Shown here one piece after another: positions 1-6,341 of a stretch of 8,539 bases of DNA; the stretch's first letter is position 1, and each line of letters starts with the position of its first letter. A program made the position numbers and the translations under genes. The notes beneath the pieces are model-generated. The model saw only the letters and a program-made list of their open reading frames with translations, was not told where the DNA came from and did not search any database. Origin of the DNA: Candidatus Magasanikiibacteriota bacterium (GTDB taxonomy: Bacteria > Patescibacteriota > Patescibacteriia > Magasanikbacterales > GWA2-37-8); contig JAPLWP010000113.1 in assembly GCA_026396535.1 (NCBI GenBank), forward strand, positions 1 to 8,539, written 5' to 3'.

Positions 1-70
1 ATAATTATTATTTTTATTAATTCAATTATAATTTTATAGCATCTCAGCCAAAAAAGCAACCAAATACCCA

Positions 71-2311
71 CTAATTTAATTTCTTACTAATTACCTCTGC
101 TTCACCATTTCGATTATTATCTTTGAGGTATTTAATATAATCGCCAAACAACTGGTGGTTATAATTTTGTCCATTTACTTTGGATAATTCCGACATAATC
201 ATAGGCTCAATATAGGCTACGTCATTATTTTGTTTAAAAGCAGAAAATACGACTGACAATTCATATTGAGTCAATTTATAACGCAGTTTTATCGCCTCTT
301 TTGTTTCATCATATACACATTTCTGACCTCCTTCATAACTACAAACTAGCGCCACAATCCAATGTGATTCGGCAATATTTTTATTTAAATTTAAAGCCAA
401 TTCGCTGTATTTTTTTGCCGTCACTAGATCATTTTTCGCCAGTTCTACATGTACTAACCCATATATCAATGTCTGTCGCTCTGGACTAAACTTCAAGGAT
501 TTAAAATAAGAACTTTCGGCCATTTTTAAATATTCAGGATTTTGCCAAAAAGAATAACCGTCCAAATAGGCAAAGCCTAAAATATTCCAGGCGCGGGGAT
601 CATCGGGGTAATTACCCAAATAAGCGGAAACAGCTTTGATACCAAAACTATGCATATCCATAGCCAAGCCACGATATTTACTAAAGGCAAAATCTTGATG
701 CCCATTCATCCACACCAAAATAAACTGTCCAAATTCAAAAGCAATATCACCGCGATACGGATTTATATTGATACCGACCGCTTTACGGTGCAATTCTATC
801 GCCCCTTTAAAATCAGTAAACGCCAATCGTATTGACTGAGCATTAATAATATCAGCCTTTGCTGGAATATAAGTAAAACGATACAAGAGCAAACATGTAG
901 CTAAACAAAAAACTGATAAAATAATAAATTTAAAAATTTCAAAAAATATCATGGATACTTTATATAAAATACCCGATACCATGACCGCCGACAACCCCAT
1001 TCTACTATCTGTTTGGCGTCTGTAAGCAATATCCACGCCAGCCAATATCCAGAAAAAACATAGATAGGATGATAAATTCTCAAAAACAAATAAATTTTGA
1101 ACAAAATGAGCTACCAAAAAAGACATTAAAAATAACGGCAGAACTTTATTTGACCAGCTTTCGCTTTTTAAATAATTTTTTAATAAAACCCAGCCAAAAA
1201 TTCCATATATTAACAGATAAGCCAAAAGTCCAAATAGTCCTGTGGTAGCAAACAGGTTCATTACAATATTATGCGCGTTGTCGGTCCACTCTTCACCATG
1301 ACCATAGCGCAAAAGCTGCGGCAGATAATTTTGATTGGCCGCCTGATAAAAATTATCCCAACCCCAACCAAACCAAGGGCGCTGTTTCCAGCTGTTGAAA
1401 GCCATTTTCCACATTATCAAACGAGTGCCGCCGGTCGATTCTTCTAAAGAAGATATGGCCAAACGATCTAAAATTGGAATATTTTTGACCCAAGAAAAAC
1501 TACTTAACACGTACAAAGCCAATGGCAATATTATCAAAACAAATAGAAAATATTTTACAGCTTTTCTGGAAAAAATTGGTTTTTCTTTAGTCACTTTCGT
1601 CAACAGAAGAGCGGTGCTTAAAAATAACAAACCAGCCCACAGACCAATCACATCACCTCTGGTCTTCGTGATAAAAATAGCAACAAAATTAAATGCTATC
1701 TGAGCACCCCAGAAAAATTTGGCGGTTTTAGATTCCGTCTGATAAAAAAATACCGCAGCTGAAAATAATAAAAATATACAAAAACCAGCTACATATATGG
1801 GATTGCCGAGAGTACCTACCACGCGATTGGAACCAGTATTATACAAAAATTGCGGTGATATTGTCTGGATAAACGACACAATTGTAACTATTGCCCCGAC
1901 TCCCACAAACCATTGCCACAACTTAAACCAATCCTTGATCGTAAAAACACTGCGCCAAACCAAAAACAAAGCAAGATAGTGTAGCATTTGAAAAACACCC
2001 AACATACGCTCACTCCGACTCCACAAACTCTGATAAAAACTTGTACTCCAAAATAAACTAACCACCATAGCACCATAAAACAGCACTACGGCCAAGGCTA
2101 ACCAGCTGAAATATGGCTTATACCGCTTAAAATTATAAGAAACTAAAAATATATAGGCTAACAAAATCAGGGGTGACAAAGTTTGTAACCAAACGGCTTT
2201 AGGGAAAATAAATGGATAAGCCGAACCTCCCCAGACCACTAACGGCAAAAGCAGTAAAATGGCGGTAAAATAAAAAATGACCTTATTTAATATAGTTTTA
2301 TTGTCGAACAT
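71..2311 (-). CDS. O-antigen ligase/polymerase family membrane protein with C-terminal TPR-like region
   Basis: 746 aa. The N-terminal ~430 residues form roughly ten hydrophobic segments (about 13-29, 41-60, 68-88, 103-122, 131-150, 164-190, 199-236, 254-273, 350-377, 391-430). A large outer loop at ~274-348 carries the Wzy_C/O-antigen-ligase signature: TGGTRLIMWKMA (293-304), WFGWGWDNF (313-321) and DNAHN with His347. TKTRGD (215-220) is a further family-like arginine motif. Family members join or transfer lipid-linked glycans at the outer face of the membrane. Another hydrophobic stretch (~455-479) precedes a soluble tail (~485-746) with TPR-like helical pairs, for example around 560-650 (DDPRAWNILGFAYLDG, LVTAKKYSELALNLN). 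The start ATG has no Shine-Dalgarno sequence; candidate -10 boxes lie just upstream. The gene follows the surface-protein gene, so a role in surface glycan or S-layer glycosylation is possible (inference). Ligase and polymerase cannot be told apart from sequence. The ~70 AT-rich bases downstream (1-70) show no clear gene or terminator. Confidence 0.9.
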   Translation of the reverse strand: MFDNKTILNKVIFYFTAILLLLPLVVWGGSAYPFIFPKAVWLQTLSPLILLAYIFLVSYNFKRYKPYFSWLALAVVLFYGAMVVSLFWSTSFYQSLWSRSERMLGVFQMLHYLALFLVWRSVFTIKDWFKLWQWFVGVGAIVTIVSFIQTISPQFLYNTGSNRVVGTLGNPIYVAGFCIFLLFSAAVFFYQTESKTAKFFWGAQIAFNFVAIFITKTRGDVIGLWAGLLFLSTALLLTKVTKEKPIFSRKAVKYFLFVLIILPLALYVLSSFSWVKNIPILDRLAISSLEESTGGTRLIMWKMAFNSWKQRPWFGWGWDNFYQAANQNYLPQLLRYGHGEEWTDNAHNIVMNLFATTGLFGLLAYLLIYGIFGWVLLKNYLKSESWSNKVLPLFLMSFLVAHFVQNLFVFENLSSYLCFFWILAGVDIAYRRQTDSRMGLSAVMVSGILYKVSMIFFEIFKFIILSVFCLATCLLLYRFTYIPAKADIINAQSIRLAFTDFKGAIELHRKAVGININPYRGDIAFEFGQFILVWMNGHQDFAFSKYRGLAMDMHSFGIKAVSAYLGNYPDDPRAWNILGFAYLDGYSFWQNPEYLKMAESSYFKSLKFSPERQTLIYGLVHVELAKNDLVTAKKYSELALNLNKNIAESHWIVALVCSYEGGQKCVYDETKEAIKLRYKLTQYELSVVFSAFKQNNDVAYIEPMIMSELSKVNGQNYNHQLFGDYIKYLKDNNRNGEAEVISKKLN

Positions 2312-2329
2312 AAGATAATTATAATCTAT

Positions 2330-2358
2330 ATTATAGGATACTAAGGTAAAAAAAACAA
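2330..2358 (-). promoter_or_regulatory. Sigma70-like promoter for the O-antigen ligase-family gene
   Basis: On the minus strand a -35-like TTGTTT (2358-2353) lies 17 bases from a perfect TATAAT (2335-2330), predicting a start near 2323 and a leader of about 12 nt. The -35 box lies within the downstream arm and T tract of the preceding terminator. A second perfect TATAAT (2323-2318) sits six bases before the ATG but has no good -35. The hexamers and spacing are seen directly. Promoter function is inferred, and chance TATAAT matches are common in AT-rich DNA. Confidence 0.5.
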
Positions 2359-2383
2359 CCCCCGACTAGGTCGGGGGTTGTTT
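2348..2383 (-). terminator. Intrinsic terminator of the surface-layer-like gene
   Basis: On the minus strand a perfect 14-bp stem (arms 2383-2370 and 2366-2353, rich in C/G: ACCCCCGAC pairs with GTCGGGGGT) closes a 3-nt loop. Its right arm runs into a T tract formed by the eight A residues at 2348-2355 of the plus strand. It begins about 40 bases after the stop codon of the surface-protein gene. A smaller hairpin (GCCCT/AGGGC, 2384-2396) lies between the stop and this stem. The geometry is that of a strong Rho-independent terminator for leftward transcription. Confidence 0.92.
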
Positions 2384-2421
2384 GCCCTTTTAGGGCCATT
2401 TACTACTAGCTAATCAGGAGA

Positions 2422-5400
2422 TTAGTAGCTGTAAGTGTCGCCATATACTGGCAAACCGTAAGATGCAGTCAAGAGACCAGTGCCATCGTTCCAGGTAAAG
2501 CTGGACAATGTTGTAGTCAATTTTTCAGCATTGCTGTTTGTGTCGCTGAAGTCAGCGTCTGTAGTATCTACTACGAAGTAGACCTGTTTAGAGCCAGACC
2601 ATTCATTATGAGCAGTTAGAAGAATATCTAAAGCTGTACTTGAACCAGTGTCTAGACCGGTCAATGTACCAGTACCCATCAAATGACTTGCGTCAAATGA
2701 AGCGCTGTCGTACACATTCACAGTAAGAGTGTTGTTGCCAACAGAACTAGCAATCAAGTTGCCAGTCAACTGTACAGTAACAGTGTTCAAAGTGGAGTTC
2801 TGGTTGCTACCAGCTTCAGCAGCAGAAGTGAAGGTGAATACACCTACAGCATCCTGAGACTTAGTGGTATGAGCAGTACCGGAAGAATCACTTTCAGCTA
2901 CAGTAACTTCGGTCTTGTGTAGAGTCTGAGCATTGATGCCAGAGTCAACCAAAGCGATACTGTCTGTAACACCGTATTTCTTGTTGTTAGATCCTTCACC
3001 CAACAAAATGAAACCATTTGTCAAGTTAGCGGAAGTGCTAAATTGAGCAGAGGCTTTCTTGAAACCAATTTTGATAGCGTGACCAGAAGTTGCGCCATCA
3101 GCGATCTTGTTGAAGTAAGCGCTTACAGTAATCAAGTTAGGCTGATCTTTTACCAAGTAAGCATCCAATTGACCGTCATTGAAAGTACATTCATCAGAAT
3201 TGTCCAAGTAACAATCTTTGCTTACAGTTACACCAGCTTTGTTCTTATAAGTCAAAACAACTTTTGCAACATCGGTATAATAACCGGTAGTAGCTTTCAA
3301 GACAGCACCAGTTAAGGTAAAGCTTTCTTGAGTAGGAGTCAATTTATAAGTTGCAACTGGTACAGCAGCAGTTGAGCCTGACAATATGTCAGAGGCAGAA
3401 GGAGTGTTTCCATCTACAGCAACAGTAACAGTACCACCAGTAGTTACAGTCAAGTAAACTGGGGATGTAGCATTGATAGTAGTATTTGTATTTTCAGTTA
3501 CAGACTGACCGTCTGCAAATGTTTCTACATCAATATCATCTGTGGCTTGTAGGTCAACAGATACGTAACGAGTAGCGGAGATACTGTCTTTCAAACCAAG
3601 TACAGCAACCAATTTCTTGGAAGCACCGGCAGCCAACTTGTAGTTCAAGTTGTTGAAAGTTACATAGTAGTAACCACCAGAACCGATAGTACCAGAAAGG
3701 TCAGAAAGATTCTTAGTCATCAAAGGAGTTGGAGCGCCATCTTCGTACAATGCAACAGTATTTACTACTTCGTTAGCAGCAGTATTACCATTGTCGCTAG
3801 TAATAGCAGTTGTAGAAGCGAATACACGCAACTTCAAAGAAGTAACTTTCAAGTCAGCAGATGTACCAGCAGTCAACAACAAACCAAGACCATTTTGAGT
3901 GGAACCTTTTACCACAGAAGCCGAAGCTGGAGGGGTAGTGCGGCTCACAGTCAATTGAGCACCAGAAATAGTCATGGTGTTACCAGTCAAAGTGTTTGGA
4001 ACAATTGTAGAAGCAGCAACATACTGAGAGTTGTCAACATACTTCACATCGTTTGATTGGCTGTAATCAACCTTGCTGTATAATTTGAAACCACTAGTCA
4101 AACTGGTATCCATATCAGCAACTACTGCAAAGTTTCGAGTAGCGCCGGCATTGATATCGTAGGTATCAGTAAAATCTTTATAGAAACCAGGAGCACTAGC
4201 AGTGGTACCGGTACCAAAAGCTGATTGAGGGCCTACAACAGTTTGGTTGTTTGCATCCAAGTCTACGATCTTAACATTTTTTACAAGGTCAAGAACAGTA
4301 GTGGTAGGAACAGCATTGCCAGCGGCATCCTGCATGTATACCCATACTCTTGTAGTCTTTACAGTGACGTTATTAGCGGCACTGAAAGAGAACTTCTGCA
4401 ATGTAACATTGGTAACATTTTTACCGATGTTCTGAGCAGCAGGACCATTGTTGGCTAAAGTCAAGTCACCACCGGTCAGAGTATAAGTCTGGTTACCGGA
4501 AGCAAACAAGAACAAATCGTTAGCTGTAGCGTTGGTGAAAGAAACACCAACATTATATTGAGAATCAAGGATTACAGCATCGCTAGTCTGATCAACATAG
4601 AAAGCGATAGTGTCATTAACACGACCACCTGTGCTGTCAGCATACACTACAAAAGTCTTTGTGTTACCTTTTGTAATTGTGTAAGGAGTAGCCAAGTTGA
4701 AGATTACTTTATCGCCAGTCATAGAAGCAGCAGTTGCTACATCTGTGCTACCGATAGTAAGTTTCAAATTAGCCAAGTTGCTGTTGGATACAGTACCACC
4801 ATTGGTTAATACCAACTGTGAAACTTTTACATCATAAGTGGCAGAACCAGCATTGATTGTACCGCGAGCTACTTCAGCCTGAGATTGACCCAAGCGTAAA
4901 GTACCGGATGTACCGGAGTTATCAATAGTAACTTTAGATACAGCGGAACCGCCGATATGCATAATGTTACCAACAACACCGGAAACAGCAGAGCCATTAG
5001 CCTGTGTTACTTCAAAACCATCTTCACCGGAAGTGGCTGTGTTTAAATCAGCAACCAATCTCAAAGTCTTTGAACCAGACAAAGCAACCTTCAAGTTGGA
5101 GAAAATTACTTGGTTGGAATCAGAAGAAACAGAGCGACCAGAAGTCAAACGAGTGTTACCATCGTATACATATACGTTGGAAAAATCACTTGCAGAACCT
5201 ACACCAACGCGGTGGAAGATCATGTCGTTCAAAGTACCGGAACCGGAAACATTGAATTTCAAATATTCAACGCCAGTAGCTTTCTGTGGAATAGTGGTAG
5301 CAGCAGGAGTGCCAGCGTTCAAGCTAACAGATACTGCAGCAGCTGGAGGAACTACAACAGTTCCAGGAGCAGCTTTGAAACCAAAAGTTACATCAGTCAA

Positions 5401-6126
5401 AGCAGATTCCATAGCAGTAACGGAAGTACCCATGGAGTAACCAGAGGTAGAAGCCAATACTACAGAGAATTTAGACTGGAATTTGTTGGCAGTCATACCA
5501 GTAGCAGTAACTTCGCGTAGAGTTTTGTTTGCAGCAACTACGTAAAATTTACCACCATTGGAAACCAAAGTACCTTCAACAGGAGCAGCTTCAGTTACTT
5601 TAACTGTGCTCATGCTCTTTGTGTAAAGTACCATGTCTGGACTAGTAGCTGGAATTGTGCGGCCGCCTTTTGCAGGTGTAGCAGCATAATTAGCACCGTA
5701 TAGACCAGCAGCAGCAGAAGCAGAAATTTCTGCCAATTTGCCGTCAGCCAAAGTCACATACAATTTGTCGGTTGCGTTATCTTTCAAAAGATAAGCACCT
5801 GGGCGAGGAGCAACTAGAGAAGCTGCTGGGAAAGAAGCCAAGCAGTCACCAGTAACATACTTGAAAGTATATTTGCTGTCAGAAGTCCAGGATTTAAAAG
5901 TATCACCGTGTGGGAAGTAAGATTTTGATTTGTCGGCATTAACTACCCAGATATCGGCACCGTTAGCTTTGACGAAATCGCCAGCAACAACGGTAGCGCA
6001 GTCAACCTGTGTAGCAGCTGTAGCAACAGCTGGTACCAAAGCGGCAACGCCCAAAGACCAGAAAATGGTTGTAGAAGCAACACCTACAGTGAAAATCTTC
6101 TTACCTAATTTTAATAAATTGTTCAT
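2422..6126 (-). CDS. Secreted S-layer-like protein with tandem Ig-like beta repeats
   Basis: 1234 aa from the ATG at 6126. An in-frame ATG at 6147 would add seven residues, but the inner start gives a classic signal peptide: MNNLLKLGKK, then a hydrophobic core ending ALVPAVATA, with likely cleavage at the ATA/A site. It also places a -10 box exactly six bases upstream. Numbering below is from the 6147 ATG. The mature N-terminus has up to three related ~60-70-aa beta modules. The first (~54-107) includes GDFVKANGADIWVVN and YFPHGDTFKSW, a pattern I recall from CPR surface proteins; the others are ~113-180 and ~190-255. About six Thr/Ser/Val/Asn-rich Ig-like repeats of 140-170 aa follow, starting near 272, 415, 559, 729, 905 and 1077. 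Only four cysteines are seen (50, 102, 979, 987). The C-terminus (FTWND...GLPVYGDTYSY) has no membrane helix, SLH domain or LPXTG. Codon use (AAC, ACT, GCT, GTT, TTG) differs from the neighbours and suggests strong expression. A structural surface-layer role is likely but inferred from architecture. Confidence 0.85.
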   Translation of the reverse strand: MNNLLKLGKKIFTVGVASTTIFWSLGVAALVPAVATAATQVDCATVVAGDFVKANGADIWVVNADKSKSYFPHGDTFKSWTSDSKYTFKYVTGDCLASFPAASLVAPRPGAYLLKDNATDKLYVTLADGKLAEISASAAAGLYGANYAATPAKGGRTIPATSPDMVLYTKSMSTVKVTEAAPVEGTLVSNGGKFYVVAANKTLREVTATGMTANKFQSKFSVVLASTSGYSMGTSVTAMESALTDVTFGFKAAPGTVVVPPAAAVSVSLNAGTPAATTIPQKATGVEYLKFNVSGSGTLNDMIFHRVGVGSASDFSNVYVYDGNTRLTSGRSVSSDSNQVIFSNLKVALSGSKTLRLVADLNTATSGEDGFEVTQANGSAVSGVVGNIMHIGGSAVSKVTIDNSGTSGTLRLGQSQAEVARGTINAGSATYDVKVSQLVLTNGGTVSNSNLANLKLTIGSTDVATAASMTGDKVIFNLATPYTITKGNTKTFVVYADSTGGRVNDTIAFYVDQTSDAVILDSQYNVGVSFTNATANDLFLFASGNQTYTLTGGDLTLANNGPAAQNIGKNVTNVTLQKFSFSAANNVTVKTTRVWVYMQDAAGNAVPTTTVLDLVKNVKIVDLDANNQTVVGPQSAFGTGTTASAPGFYKDFTDTYDINAGATRNFAVVADMDTSLTSGFKLYSKVDYSQSNDVKYVDNSQYVAASTIVPNTLTGNTMTISGAQLTVSRTTPPASASVVKGSTQNGLGLLLTAGTSADLKVTSLKLRVFASTTAITSDNGNTAANEVVNTVALYEDGAPTPLMTKNLSDLSGTIGSGGYYYVTFNNLNYKLAAGASKKLVAVLGLKDSISATRYVSVDLQATDDIDVETFADGQSVTENTNTTINATSPVYLTVTTGGTVTVAVDGNTPSASDILSGSTAAVPVATYKLTPTQESFTLTGAVLKATTGYYTDVAKVVLTYKNKAGVTVSKDCYLDNSDECTFNDGQLDAYLVKDQPNLITVSAYFNKIADGATSGHAIKIGFKKASAQFSTSANLTNGFILLGEGSNNKKYGVTDSIALVDSGINAQTLHKTEVTVAESDSSGTAHTTKSQDAVGVFTFTSAAEAGSNQNSTLNTVTVQLTGNLIASSVGNNTLTVNVYDSASFDASHLMGTGTLTGLDTGSSTALDILLTAHNEWSGSKQVYFVVDTTDADFSDTNSNAEKLTTTLSSFTWNDGTGLLTASYGLPVYGDTYSY

Positions 6127-6132
6127 AATATA

Positions 6133-6161
6133 TTTATAAGATCCCATTGTTTTGCGCGCAA
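6133..6161 (-). promoter_or_regulatory. Possible promoter of the surface-layer-like gene (leaderless geometry)
   Basis: On the minus strand TTGCGC (6161-6156), 17 bases, then TATAAA (6138-6133), then six bases to the ATG at 6126. Transcription from this -10 would begin at or next to the A of ATG, giving a leaderless mRNA. No Shine-Dalgarno sequence is seen. The -35 is weak and lies in a 10-bp palindrome, TTGCGCGCAA (6152-6161), which could be an operator. Next to it is ATGTAAACAT (6163-6172), another short inverted repeat. Confidence 0.35.
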
Positions 6162-6195
6162 CATGTAAACATATTGGTCAAACGCAATGGAATTT

Positions 6196-6330
6196 GTTCC
6201 GATTGGATACGGAACTTACAAAGATTTTGCAGGCCCTTATGGACCCTCGACTTTTGGCAAAACCGGACTAAATTACTTTTCCCTCTCCCGACAATATTTG
6301 TCTCTCTCGGACAAGTACTATCGGGAAAAG
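6196..6330 (-). other. Structured spacer/leader between the DUF5667-like and surface-protein genes
   Basis: This lies in the 215-bp gap (6127-6341), which holds no convincing gene. On the minus strand four pairings are visible in order. The first is an outer CTTTTCCC/GGGAAAAG stem (6323-6330 with 6276-6283). Inside it, TTGTC at 6298-6302 can pair with GACAA at either 6290-6294 or 6310-6314. Next is GGTCC-ATAA-GGGCC (6245-6232), which needs a G-U pair that exists only in the minus-strand RNA. Last is a perfect GTTCCG/CGGAAC stem with an 8-nt loop (6215-6196). No stem is followed by a T tract, so it is not a standard terminator. It could be a 3' UTR processing element, an mRNA leader of the surface gene (if transcription reads through), or an interspersed repeat. 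I do not recognise a known riboswitch class. Confidence 0.4.
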
Positions 6331-6341
6331 AAAAACCATCT

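Noticed and set aside
1..70. Possible promoter or terminator in the AT-rich left end
   Set aside because: TATAAAAT/TATAAT-like boxes occur on the minus strand but with poor -35 matches and no visible downstream gene; too little sequence to support a call.
4964..5440. Plus-strand open frame of 158 aa
   Set aside because: Entirely antisense to the surface-protein gene; its Pro/Glu/Thr-rich composition is the mirror of that gene's Thr/Val/Ala-rich codons.
6127..6147. Upstream ATG at 6147 as the start of the surface protein
   Set aside because: It adds seven residues before an already typical signal peptide, lacks an SD sequence, and would lie upstream of the best -10 box. It remains possible if the true promoter is farther upstream.
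6276..6330. Hairpin as the intrinsic terminator of the sigma/DUF5667 operon
   Set aside because: The stem is followed by TAATTTAG on the minus strand, not a T tract, and the mutually exclusive internal stems are untypical of a terminator.
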